Part shown: positions 54,181 to 63,307 of the stretch, piece by piece | How the letters are laid out: each line of letters starts with the position of its first letter | How positions within the stretch are numbered: the first letter of the stretch is position 1 | NCBI RefSeq assembly: GCF_000375585.1 | Contig: NZ_AQWP01000004.1 | Span: 124,001-188,000, forward strand | Reading direction: 5' to 3' | DNA: 64,000 bases | Source: Sinorhizobium meliloti 4H41 | Lineage (GTDB): Bacteria > Pseudomonadota > Alphaproteobacteria > Rhizobiales > Rhizobiaceae | Notes under the pieces: model-generated | Seen by the model: the letters and a program-made list of their open reading frames with translations, nothing else | The model's database searches: none | Told to the model about the DNA's origin: nothing | Position numbers and translations under genes: made by a program

Positions 54181-55392
54181 ATGCTTTCTTTCAATGAACG
54201 CGCATTGAAGTTCGGACACAGTCTTGAGGCGCTGAAGGCCGGAGACGAAATACATACGACGCGAAAGGTTCACTCCATCGAGGAGCTTCGGGACCTCCTG
54301 CACGACGGCTCCAGCCCGGAGGTGAGGCAGGCGCGAGCGCGACAATACGAAAAGGATCATCCAAAGTTGATGGATGAATCGAACAGCAGCATCGAGGCAC
54401 TTTATCTGCGTGCCGAGGCGGCCGTTCACGCCGATCGTCCGCTGTCCCACGACGACGCGCTCGCGCTGAAACATGTCTTCCCCACGACAGTGCGGCTCGT
54501 CTCGGCGGCTGACAAAACCATCTCTTCGGAATGGACTCTCGGCAACGAAAGCACGCCAGTTTCCGTCAACATCGACACGCTGACGATCAACGATGGCGGC
54601 TATATCAACGCCTACGCAACAAGCGTCACCTTTGTCGCGCAGACCGTCGTGAATAACGCCAGCGGCGGCAGCAGCGGAGCAAATTACACCATTGGCATTT
54701 TCGGCAATCCAGGGGCAGCCGGAACGGCCGGGACCAACCAGCCGCAGGCAGCAAACGGACAAAATGGCAGCAGCTCGGGGACACCTTCGCCGGGCATCTG
54801 CACGGGTGCGAAAGACCCAACGCCGGGCACGGCCGGTGCCAATGGGGCTGCCGGCACGGACGGCCAGCGAGGCTCCGACGGCACCCCGAACCTTACGGCA
54901 AACTTCACATTCAACGCGATCACCCAAAATTCGATCTACTTTCTTACGCAATCGGGTGCCGGCGGTCAGGGTGGTTCCGGGGGCAATGGCGGCGCCGGGG
55001 GCACAGGTGGCATCGGCGGCGACGGGTGCCAATCAGGATGCGAAGGAACCCAAAGCGCCAATGGGGGTAATGGCGGCAATGGCGGCGCCGGCGGTAACGG
55101 CGGACCTGGAGGAAATGGCGTGGACGGGCATCCGATCAACGTGACGCTCGCGAACGGTGTCAACCCGGCGATGGTCCAGAGCGGTGGGATCATTGCAGCC
55201 GCCGGTACCGGGGGAGGAGCAGGCAGCGGCGGAACCGGTGGTGGCGGAGGCGCCGGAGGATCTGGCAGTGGCAAGCATCGTTCCGCTGGCACTGCCGGAA
55301 CTGCCGGATCGCCGGGCGCCAATGGGACGGTCGGCGCGGCAGGCACCTACACCGGCAATCCCGGCACCATATCCGTTTCGAACGCGGGCTGA
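54181..55392 (+). CDS. Glycine-rich collagen/PGRS-like repeat protein A
   Basis: 403 residues; AAGGAGA fits ATG 54181 better than 54175. Not a known family. Residues 1-100 form a charged helical domain ending PLSHDDALALKHVFPTTVRL; 110-165 look beta-rich (VNIDTLTINDGGYINAYATS); from about 173 it is Gly-rich, first collagen-like triplets (GNPGAAGTAGTN), then PGRS-like blocks (GGSGGNGGAGGTGGIGG), with one Cys pair (GCQSGC) and a beta-like strand VDGHPINVTLANG between. No signal peptide. It is a paralogue of protein B, 4 bp downstream, and precedes the RHS gene. Probably a surface or extracellular structural or adhesive protein (inference). Confidence 0.75.
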   Translation: MLSFNERALKFGHSLEALKAGDEIHTTRKVHSIEELRDLLHDGSSPEVRQARARQYEKDHPKLMDESNSSIEALYLRAEAAVHADRPLSHDDALALKHVFPTTVRLVSAADKTISSEWTLGNESTPVSVNIDTLTINDGGYINAYATSVTFVAQTVVNNASGGSSGANYTIGIFGNPGAAGTAGTNQPQAANGQNGSSSGTPSPGICTGAKDPTPGTAGANGAAGTDGQRGSDGTPNLTANFTFNAITQNSIYFLTQSGAGGQGGSGGNGGAGGTGGIGGDGCQSGCEGTQSANGGNGGNGGAGGNGGPGGNGVDGHPINVTLANGVNPAMVQSGGIIAAAGTGGGAGSGGTGGGGGAGGSGSGKHRSAGTAGTAGSPGANGTVGAAGTYTGNPGTISVSNAG

Positions 55393-55396
55393 GGCG

Positions 55397-56701
55397 ATGG
55401 TTTCCGGCAACCTTGCGACAATCGGTACCCAGCAGTTGCCCTTGGCGGAATTCGAGGCGATCACGGCTGCTGCGGGCCACGACATCTCGAAGCTGGAAGC
55501 CGGAAACATTGCAACAGCCTGGCTCCGCGTTGGCGACATCCACACCTTGCGAAGGTGGATGTCGCATGCGGGTGAAACAGCGCGCAGGAAACGCCTGCAA
55601 TGTTTTGACGATTTCGGCGGTCGGGCGCGTCTTTGGCAAGGCGTGCATGACCGCGGGGAGGCCTACGTCTTTGCAGGAAAGCCCCTTGACGCTCGCGACG
55701 TCGAGAGGATGGAAGAGCATTTCCCCGCGCGACTGAAGGTCGTGTCCGCAAGAAGCATCGAACTTGCCGCAGGAGCCATTTTCGACATCAGCGCGAGGGC
55801 CGAAGACTGGGACGTCGGCACTCGGGAGGAGCTCTATACCCTTCTAAACATCGGTAGCCTCACCCTCGGCCCTGGTGCGCGGGTGGTTGTCAGAGGCAAC
55901 GTATTCTCCATGGTGGTGCAGCATCTCAACGTTCTTGCGAGCGTGCCGGGCGAAATCGGAGTGGACAGCCACCATGTCGGCATTTTCCCTACCCCGCATC
56001 CTGTCGACAGCAGACTGAGCGGACCGCTACATGGACCAGCCGGGATAAACGGCCGCGACGGACAGCCCGGGCGCGATGGCCATTCGCTTAATCTCCGGGC
56101 CTCGATATTCGGACCCGCAGCCACCGGAACCATACCCGCCGATGAGTGCAACGGAAGCGACGGCGGAAGCGGTACGAACGGAGGGGACGGTCGCCGCGGG
56201 CGAACTGGCGGCATGTGCAAATCAGCCGAGATCACTATTCGCTCGTTTGCAGCTACCAGTCATCGTCTCACCGTCTTTTGTCAGGCCGGCCAAGGTGGCC
56301 GTGGCGGCGCAGGCGGCAAGGGTGGCGACGGCGGCCGAGGCGGGAATTCCGGCCGCGGCGGCGCGAACATTCATGACAGTCGGTTTGGCACTGCCGGCGC
56401 CGGAGGAAACGGCGGAAACGGCGGGCGAGGCGGAAACGGCGGGAATGGCGGCATTTCTTCGAACGTTTTCATTTCGTGTCCGCCCCGCCAGGCTCATCTG
56501 GTCGAGGCCAAGGCTGTAGAAAGCCGAGGCGGCTCGGCGGGGAGCGGCGGAGCCGGGGGATGCGGCGGCATGCCCGGCAAAGACATAACGGCGACCTCCG
56601 GGGCCGCTCCGGGCCTACGGGGACAATCTGGAACAGCCGGACTTGCCGGTAGAACCCGGTCGAAGGCCCCGATCTACATCAACGAAATCCTGCAACCTTA
56701 A
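55397..56701 (+). CDS. Glycine-rich collagen/PGRS-like repeat protein B
   Basis: 434 residues from ATG 55397, 4 bp after protein A. Same plan as A: N-terminal domain with PLDARDVERMEEHFPARLKV (compare A), a beta-rich section (LNIGSLTLGPGARVVVRGNV), VGIFPTPHP where A has IGIFGNPG, then collagen-like GPAGINGRDGQPGRDG and PGRS-like GGRGGAGGKGGDGGRGGNSG. Paired Cys residues flank the Gly blocks (ADECNGSDGG, FISCPPRQ, AGGCGGMPG). No signal peptide is evident. A frame opening at 55157 inside gene A is not the start. Function unknown; shared operon with A and the RHS protein. Confidence 0.75.
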   Translation: MVSGNLATIGTQQLPLAEFEAITAAAGHDISKLEAGNIATAWLRVGDIHTLRRWMSHAGETARRKRLQCFDDFGGRARLWQGVHDRGEAYVFAGKPLDARDVERMEEHFPARLKVVSARSIELAAGAIFDISARAEDWDVGTREELYTLLNIGSLTLGPGARVVVRGNVFSMVVQHLNVLASVPGEIGVDSHHVGIFPTPHPVDSRLSGPLHGPAGINGRDGQPGRDGHSLNLRASIFGPAATGTIPADECNGSDGGSGTNGGDGRRGRTGGMCKSAEITIRSFAATSHRLTVFCQAGQGGRGGAGGKGGDGGRGGNSGRGGANIHDSRFGTAGAGGNGGNGGRGGNGGNGGISSNVFISCPPRQAHLVEAKAVESRGGSAGSGGAGGCGGMPGKDITATSGAAPGLRGQSGTAGLAGRTRSKAPIYINEILQP

Positions 56702-56728
56702 CACCCGTTCCTTCCATAGGGGGAAATC

Positions 56729-59700
56729 ATGACCCGCTTCGCGAAGTTCTGCAGAATCACCCTGGCAGCAGCCCTTGTCCTTACCAGCCCACCGAATGGA
56801 ACCGTGCGCACAGCGCTCGCGGCAGCCGATGACGAGGCGGGATCCGACAAGGGCCGGTTCAGCGTGACATCATCCGGGAGCGCGATCTATACGATCAAAG
56901 TCCAGATTCCGCCGGGCGTGCAGGGCTATCAGCCAGCACTTTCGTTCGGCTACAACAGCACGAGCCAGAACGGTCTGCTCGGTATTGGCTGGAACCTGAG
57001 CGGTTTCTCGAAGATAAGCCGCGTGCGCAAGATCATCGCGATCGACGGCATTGATGGCGACATCACCTATACCAGTGAAGACCGTTTTGCGCTGAACGGT
57101 AAACGCCTGCTGGTGATGACGGGAGCGTATGGCAGCGATCAGAGCGTCTATCGAACAGAAATAGACAACTGGGACCAGGTCACCGCGACAGGTACGAGCG
57201 GTACCGGCCCCCAATCCTTCGTCGTGCAGCAACCAAACGGAGAGACGCTGGTCTTCGGCGGTACTGACGATAGCCGCGTTCTCGTCACCGCCGGCCAGGA
57301 GACCGTTCGCGAATGGCTACTGTCGTCGCAGACCGACCGCAATGGCAACCAGATCGCCTTTACCTATAGCACCGATCCGACCGGCACAGGTCAAGCCGGC
57401 ACCCAGGCCTACCCGGTCGAAATCGCCTATGGCGGCAATGTCAGCGCACAACCGGCGACGCCGGCCAATCGTTTCGTGCGCTTGGACTACGAGGCTCGCC
57501 CTGATCCCATCGGAAACTATATGGGCGGCGCGTTGGCAGAAACCACGCTGCGTCTGAGTGCGGTCAGCACCTATCTTGCCGACGACATTGTCGGCAACTA
57601 TCGCCTTGGCTATGAGGCTTCACCATCGACCGGCGCGTCACGCCTGACGAGCGTTCAGCTCTTTGATAGCGAGGACGCCAGTGCAAACGGTCTCTCACCT
57701 TCCCGTTTTACCTATCAAACCGGAGCAAACGCCTTTGCGGGCAGCCAGACATGGCTCCAGGGCGCCTTCACGCCGGCCAATGGCTGGGATCCGACCGACA
57801 ACCCGGTGACACTTGCAGACGTCAATGGCGACGGGCTCGTGGACATTGTCGGCTTCAAGAACGGAGTGCAAGTGGCGCTCGCCAAACCGACAGGCTTTGC
57901 TGCCCCAACGACCTGGCTCAGCGCCTTTTCACCGGAATATGACTGGTCCGGCGATGAGCCGCGCTACCTGACGGATATCAATGACGATGGCCTCGCCGAC
58001 ATCGTCGGGTTCTCCGACGACGGTGTTGAGATGGCGTTGGCGGATGCAGCCAGTTCGAGCTTTGTCAAAGTGGCGAGCGCGTTTCCCTATTTTGCACCCA
58101 ATGCCGGCTGGAGTGCCGACGCACCGCGCTATCTGGCGGATGTCAACGGTGATGGCTCAGCCGACATCGTCGGTTTCAACGACGGCGTCCAGGTTGCCCT
58201 TGCCGACGGGACGGGCGGATTCGAAACCCCGCAAACCTGGTTTGCCGATATCGGGATCAAACAAGGCTGGGATGGCGACGACCTTTTGATGGCCGACGTG
58301 AATGGTGACGGCAAGAGCGACGTCATCGCGATGAACCAGCAAACGCGCTCGGTCAACGTTGCTTTGTCGACCGGGGCGAGTTTCTCACAAACGGGTTGGA
58401 ACCAGAACTATGCCAATTTTGCCGACAGTACGGTCTGGAACGCCGACAACCCGCGCATGATGTCGGACGTCAATGGCGATGGTCTTTCCGATCTTGTCGG
58501 GTTCAGCACTGAAGTCACGGTCGGATTGTCGAACGGCGCCGGCTTCGAACCACCAACGACTTGGTCTTCTTCGTTCAACGCACCCGATTGGACCAGCGAT
58601 ACGCCGCGGATGATGACCGATGTGAACGGTGACGGCCGGGGGGATATCGTCGGCTTTAACGACGGCGGAACGTCGATTGCCCTTTCGACCGGATCGGCCT
58701 TCGTTGCAGGCTCCTGGAACCAGGCTTCGCTAAACGGGCTCGGCCTCAATGAAGGCGGCGCAGCGGACCAGACCAGCCGACAGGTGGTTGACCTCAATGG
58801 CGACGGCCTTCTGGACGTTGTTGCGTTCACCCAGGAAGCGGTCGAGGTAGGACTGACGGCAGGAGCCTTTCCCGATCTCATGACGGGCATAGAACGCTCG
58901 TCGCTTGGTACCGTTGCGATCAGCTACAAGCCGATTTCAGATCCGACAGTCTACTCAGAGACCGCCGGCCCGGGAGCGCTGGCGACGTATCAACGCTACC
59001 CCCCGCTCGGGCAGAACGAGACATTGCCGCAATATCGCTCGAGCTCGAACCTGACCGGTCGCTATTATGTGGTCGCAAGCACCACGGACAGCAACAATCC
59101 GGCCATAACCGCCAACCCCTATAGCTACGAGATCACGCACTCCTACAAGGACGGACAGGTGAGCGATACTGGCCGAGGGTGGTTGGGGTTCGCTGCGAGC
59201 ACGCACACCAACGCCTCGATCGGCCGCACGACGACGGTCGCGTACAATCAAGCCTTTCCATTGATCGGAAGACCGCAGTCGCGCACCGTAACCTGTGCCG
59301 TTGCCCAGGATGGTCTTTGCGCGGCAGGTGACGTTCTCTCCGTCGACAACTTCGAGTACGCGGCGACCACCACTGCGGTCTCGCAGGAAACGGGCTACAA
59401 GGCGACGCTGGTTCGCACATCATCGATACGCTCTGACAAATACCAGGCCGGTGATTATCAGCACTCTCTCGGCCAGACGTTTCAATACGACATCTATGGA
59501 AACCGCACCCAGTCGGCTAAGCTCAACCTCGTCGATCGATCGGGCAACGACCTCAATCCCTCGGACAACGTCTATCAAAATGCGGCTTATCAGAACGACG
59601 CGACGAACTGGCGTTTCGGCTTCAAGCAATATGCGAAAACGACGCGCAACCCGTCGCTTGCCGATATGCAATCCTTCCAGGCAGATCAGGATATCTCGCT

Positions 59701-62700
59701 GACGAGATGGGTTTACGACGACGCGATGAATGTTTCGATGCGCGGCGCATGGGACGAGGCGCGGCAGGCCTATCTTGAAACGAACTACTCCTACGACGAC
59801 TTCGGCAACCGGCTCTCGGTCGCCAGACCCGGCCAGTCGACGATCACCTACGCGATCGAGCCGGCGTTCAATACCTATATTCAAAAGAGATCGCAGCCGA
59901 CTGGCACGGGCTCGACCGTCTTGCTCACCCAGTTCGGCTACGACGCCCGCTTCGGCAAACAGACATTGAAGGTGGATGCCAACGGCAATCAGTTCACCAC
60001 GTGCTATGACAGCTTCGGACGACGGCAGTCCATTCAGGGGCCGGCTCCGGACGGGACCGGGAGCAGCGCCCTGACGGCAGCCTGCCTCACGGCAGGAGTG
60101 ACGGCGCCAGCCGGCCTGTCGCCCGCGAAACTCGCAACGCTGACCACCTTCTCGCACGGCTGGTCAGGCGGAGTGCCGGCGGTTACACGGACCAACCTGA
60201 TGCAATGGCCCGAAGAAGGCAGCACCCCTTCATCGCAATCGGTGACCTACCTCTATGACGGGCTTGAGCGGCAGTACCAGATGCTGACCCAGTCGAGCGA
60301 AGGCGGTGTGCTTGATCGGGTCATGGAGGACGTGACCTTCGGCGCTACGAACAAGGTGCTGAAAAGCGCTCTGCCCTATACTCAAGGTGACGAGATCCTT
60401 TTCGAAACCACAGCATACGACCCTCTTGGCCGAACGAGCCAGACGACGTTCCCGTGGCTCAACGGTGATGACGTCCAGACCATCGCCTCGCAGACCAGCT
60501 ACGAGATGACGACCGACGGCCAAACGGTCACGCACAACTTGGCAGATGGGACCGCATACGGTGCGACGATTGTCGAGGATCGCTCCTATTACGCCAACAA
60601 GGACAAGGTTTCATCGCAGACATACCAGGATCTCCGCTCCCCCGGATTGCCTGGCGTCAAGACGAGCTACGAGCGCGATGTCATCGGCCGCGTGACCGCC
60701 GTTGAACCTCCGGCCGATGGCGGTTCGACCACGGCGAAATATTCCTACGATAGCCTCGGTCGCGTATCGACAAAGACGTTGCCGGCCCTCGGAGCATCAA
60801 CGTTTGAATACGGTGCCAATGGATCGCTGGCAAAGAAGAGCCAGGCGAACGGTACCATTGTCTATTCTTATGACGGCGCAGGACGAAAAACCGCGGTCAG
60901 CTACCCCGGCGGGATCGCCGTACAATACACCTACGACGCTGACAGCACGCCGAACGGGCTCGGCAGACTCGCGTCGGCCACTGTCACTGGCCAAGCGGTC
61001 GATGTTACCCGTTCGTTCGGCTATGACGATTACGGCTCGACCATCAACAGCACGCTGCAGGTCGGAAATCCCGTCCAGACGGTCTCGCTGAGCGCTGAGT
61101 TCGACCCGCAGAAGCGGCCCTCCGAAATAACAATGTCAGACGGAACCGTCGTCGGCTTTACCTATAGCCTTGATCGCCTGGCGGGCCAGGCCGTCGGAGG
61201 TGTGCCAAAGGTAGCGCTCTCCGACTTCACCCCGATGGGACAACCCCAGACCATCACCTATGCAAACGGCGTAACGACCACGCTCGAATACACGCCGGAC
61301 TTCAGCGTATCGAAACTCGACGTCAAGAGCGGAAGCGAGAGCCTGTTCAACGAGTCCTATCAGTTGGACCCCTATGGATACCCGCTCACCGTCAACGGCA
61401 CGTCGGCAAAGTGGTCGAACTATACGAGGACGTCTAGCTTCGAAAGCGCGCGCCTGGGTTCGGTCACGGACAGCCGTATCAGCAACCGCGAAACCTACCA
61501 ATATGACGCCGCCGGCAATCTGAAATCATCTGCGAACCTTTCCCTGGCGAGCAAAGGCTATCTTCTCGACGCATCGAGTTCGATCGACGGTCAGTTGCTC
61601 GATCCGCAATATGACAGCATGGGAAATCTACTATCGGCTTCGGCATCGAACCTTACCTTCTCCGCAGCCTATGACGGCCGCAACCGGCTGCAGAGCTTTG
61701 CAGCCGGCGCTGGCGGTGACACTGCTCAGTTTGCCTACGACCACGCTGGAAACCGCGTCTGGCGCAAGGATTTAAGCGGGAGCAATTACCTTTATCTGTC
61801 GCCGCAATTCCGACAGGTGACGACGGATGGGACGACAAGCTCGGAAGTGACGCTGCATGGCGGCGTCGGGCCAGCCTACAGCCGCAAGGCGAACGGCGGT
61901 GCGGTAAACGAGAGCTACCTTCACGGAGATGCCCGCCACAGTCTCACCTTCACGACCGATACGTCCGGCGCGGCCACCGACTGGTTTCTGTATAATTCCT
62001 ACGGTCTACCGCTGGAGCGCTCTCCAGGATCGCCTGACTATGGCTTCATGGGGCAGCCTTATGATGCCGATACCGGGCTTTACTACTTCAACCAGCGTTA
62101 CTATCAGCCGACCCTGGCAAGGTTCACTAGACCGGACACGCTTTATTCCGCGACAATCTATCGGCATGACAGCGCCAACCGATATGCATTTATGCTCAAC
62201 AATCCTGCCTGGGGCTTCGATCCGAGCGGGCACGGATTGCCAGCCTGCCTCATAGGTCTTGGCGGCGGATTTTTCGGAACCGTGGCCGGGATCGCCCAAA
62301 CCATCGACGGTTCCTTGCAAAAAAATGCGCTTTCGGCCGTGGGGGTTGGCGCGACGACGACCGTTGGCGGCATCTTCGCCGCAAGCGCCGGCGCATCGGC
62401 CTGCCTAAAATACTATCGTGCACGTGTGAACGGCCCACCAAACGATGGCGGGGGCGATGGCGGCAATCAGGACGGCGGTGGCGGTCAGAACAATGGTCCT
62501 CCTGGCGGCAATGCCGCAGATCAGGATGGGATCGAAATGGACCAGCTTGGAGGGCCGGGGGGCGGCCGGCAACATCAGGATGAAGATGACAGCGAAAGCG
62601 ACGAAGATGGGAGCCAGTCCTCGTCAAGCAGTTCTTCTTCGGAAGGCAGCGATGATGAAGATGACATCGATGGCTTGGACCGGGCACAGAGAGGCGGTGA

Positions 62701-63085
62701 CGGAAACGCCGACGGCGAAGCCAATGGCGGCTCAAGCACCGGCAACGACCCGGTCGCGAACAGTCAGTCGACCAACGAAGCGATCGGTGAAACGGAACTC
62801 GGTGCAAATTCCGGAAATCAGCAGGAGTTACCCACGATTGCGACTGCCTCGCAAAACAGCGTCAACGATGCGGCTGTCTCAAATTCGTCCTCGCTTGTGT
62901 CTTCAACCGAAGGGGATTCCGGCGGCATCGAAGCCAGCCTGGCCGCTTCGACCGGAAGCGAGATCAGCGAAACGGCAGCGACAACGACCGGAGTGGTGAC
63001 GGAGATCGCGACGGATACGACGGTCGCGGCGACCGGTGATGCCTTTCTGGATGCACTCCCGTTCATTGCGCTACTCTTTCTTTGA
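56729..63085 (+). CDS. SpvB-VCBS-RHS repeat protein (TcB/TcC-like), 2118 residues
   Basis: Very large secreted or surface protein. Signal peptide FAKFCRITLAAALVLTSPPN. SpvB/TcdB N-terminal domain (about 40-340; YTIKVQIPPGVQGYQPALSF). Seven FG-GAP/VCBS Ca-binding repeats of the DVNGDGxxDIVGF type (about 364-690). Then YD/RHS repeats to about 1780 and the RHS core end GLYYFNQRYYQP...ARFTRPDTL, closing with GFDPSGHG near 1830. The ~285-residue tail has two hydrophobic segments, an acidic Ser/Asp/Gly-rich region, and a hydrophobic C-terminus (DALPFIALLFL). No known toxin domain. TcB/TcC proteins form a hollow shell holding a toxin; here both parts are fused and no TcA gene is present. AGGGGG upstream of the ATG. 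Confidence 0.88.
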   Translation: MTRFAKFCRITLAAALVLTSPPNGTVRTALAAADDEAGSDKGRFSVTSSGSAIYTIKVQIPPGVQGYQPALSFGYNSTSQNGLLGIGWNLSGFSKISRVRKIIAIDGIDGDITYTSEDRFALNGKRLLVMTGAYGSDQSVYRTEIDNWDQVTATGTSGTGPQSFVVQQPNGETLVFGGTDDSRVLVTAGQETVREWLLSSQTDRNGNQIAFTYSTDPTGTGQAGTQAYPVEIAYGGNVSAQPATPANRFVRLDYEARPDPIGNYMGGALAETTLRLSAVSTYLADDIVGNYRLGYEASPSTGASRLTSVQLFDSEDASANGLSPSRFTYQTGANAFAGSQTWLQGAFTPANGWDPTDNPVTLADVNGDGLVDIVGFKNGVQVALAKPTGFAAPTTWLSAFSPEYDWSGDEPRYLTDINDDGLADIVGFSDDGVEMALADAASSSFVKVASAFPYFAPNAGWSADAPRYLADVNGDGSADIVGFNDGVQVALADGTGGFETPQTWFADIGIKQGWDGDDLLMADVNGDGKSDVIAMNQQTRSVNVALSTGASFSQTGWNQNYANFADSTVWNADNPRMMSDVNGDGLSDLVGFSTEVTVGLSNGAGFEPPTTWSSSFNAPDWTSDTPRMMTDVNGDGRGDIVGFNDGGTSIALSTGSAFVAGSWNQASLNGLGLNEGGAADQTSRQVVDLNGDGLLDVVAFTQEAVEVGLTAGAFPDLMTGIERSSLGTVAISYKPISDPTVYSETAGPGALATYQRYPPLGQNETLPQYRSSSNLTGRYYVVASTTDSNNPAITANPYSYEITHSYKDGQVSDTGRGWLGFAASTHTNASIGRTTTVAYNQAFPLIGRPQSRTVTCAVAQDGLCAAGDVLSVDNFEYAATTTAVSQETGYKATLVRTSSIRSDKYQAGDYQHSLGQTFQYDIYGNRTQSAKLNLVDRSGNDLNPSDNVYQNAAYQNDATNWRFGFKQYAKTTRNPSLADMQSFQADQDISLTRWVYDDAMNVSMRGAWDEARQAYLETNYSYDDFGNRLSVARPGQSTITYAIEPAFNTYIQKRSQPTGTGSTVLLTQFGYDARFGKQTLKVDANGNQFTTCYDSFGRRQSIQGPAPDGTGSSALTAACLTAGVTAPAGLSPAKLATLTTFSHGWSGGVPAVTRTNLMQWPEEGSTPSSQSVTYLYDGLERQYQMLTQSSEGGVLDRVMEDVTFGATNKVLKSALPYTQGDEILFETTAYDPLGRTSQTTFPWLNGDDVQTIASQTSYEMTTDGQTVTHNLADGTAYGATIVEDRSYYANKDKVSSQTYQDLRSPGLPGVKTSYERDVIGRVTAVEPPADGGSTTAKYSYDSLGRVSTKTLPALGASTFEYGANGSLAKKSQANGTIVYSYDGAGRKTAVSYPGGIAVQYTYDADSTPNGLGRLASATVTGQAVDVTRSFGYDDYGSTINSTLQVGNPVQTVSLSAEFDPQKRPSEITMSDGTVVGFTYSLDRLAGQAVGGVPKVALSDFTPMGQPQTITYANGVTTTLEYTPDFSVSKLDVKSGSESLFNESYQLDPYGYPLTVNGTSAKWSNYTRTSSFESARLGSVTDSRISNRETYQYDAAGNLKSSANLSLASKGYLLDASSSIDGQLLDPQYDSMGNLLSASASNLTFSAAYDGRNRLQSFAAGAGGDTAQFAYDHAGNRVWRKDLSGSNYLYLSPQFRQVTTDGTTSSEVTLHGGVGPAYSRKANGGAVNESYLHGDARHSLTFTTDTSGAATDWFLYNSYGLPLERSPGSPDYGFMGQPYDADTGLYYFNQRYYQPTLARFTRPDTLYSATIYRHDSANRYAFMLNNPAWGFDPSGHGLPACLIGLGGGFFGTVAGIAQTIDGSLQKNALSAVGVGATTTVGGIFAASAGASACLKYYRARVNGPPNDGGGDGGNQDGGGGQNNGPPGGNAADQDGIEMDQLGGPGGGRQHQDEDDSESDEDGSQSSSSSSSSEGSDDEDDIDGLDRAQRGGDGNADGEANGGSSTGNDPVANSQSTNEAIGETELGANSGNQQELPTIATASQNSVNDAAVSNSSSLVSSTEGDSGGIEASLAASTGSEISETAATTTGVVTEIATDTTVAATGDAFLDALPFIALLFL

Positions 63086-63094
63086 AAGTATCGC

Positions 63095-63123
63095 GGCGCC
63101 ATGAGGTCACCCCTCGTGGCGCC
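63095..63123 (+). terminator. Hairpin after the RHS gene
   Basis: 12-bp stem GGCGCCATGAGG/CCTCGTGGCGCC with one G-T wobble and a 5-nt loop, 9 bp past the RHS stop. No T-run follows, so termination strength is unsure. Confidence 0.5.
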
Positions 63124-63307
63124 CGATGAGCCAAGGGTTTGCGGTTGATCATTCGCGGCACGATTGCAATATCCGTATCTGACTATCTGCCACGAGCCGC
63201 GAATGCGAGACGCGTCAGGGAAAACTGATCTTGGCAGGCTTGCCGTTGCCTTCGCAGCGATATCCGGGTTAGCAGGGCTCCGCAGCCTTCATCGCGCTGC
63301 CTCGAGT

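Noticed and set aside
55157..55396. Early start of glycine-rich gene B inside gene A
   Set aside because: The out-of-frame overlap encodes an unlike Arg/Pro-rich stretch; ATG 55397 directly follows the stop of gene A.
62232..63085. RHS toxin and immunity pair
   Set aside because: No toxin motif in the tail and no small gene follows before the response regulator on the other strand.
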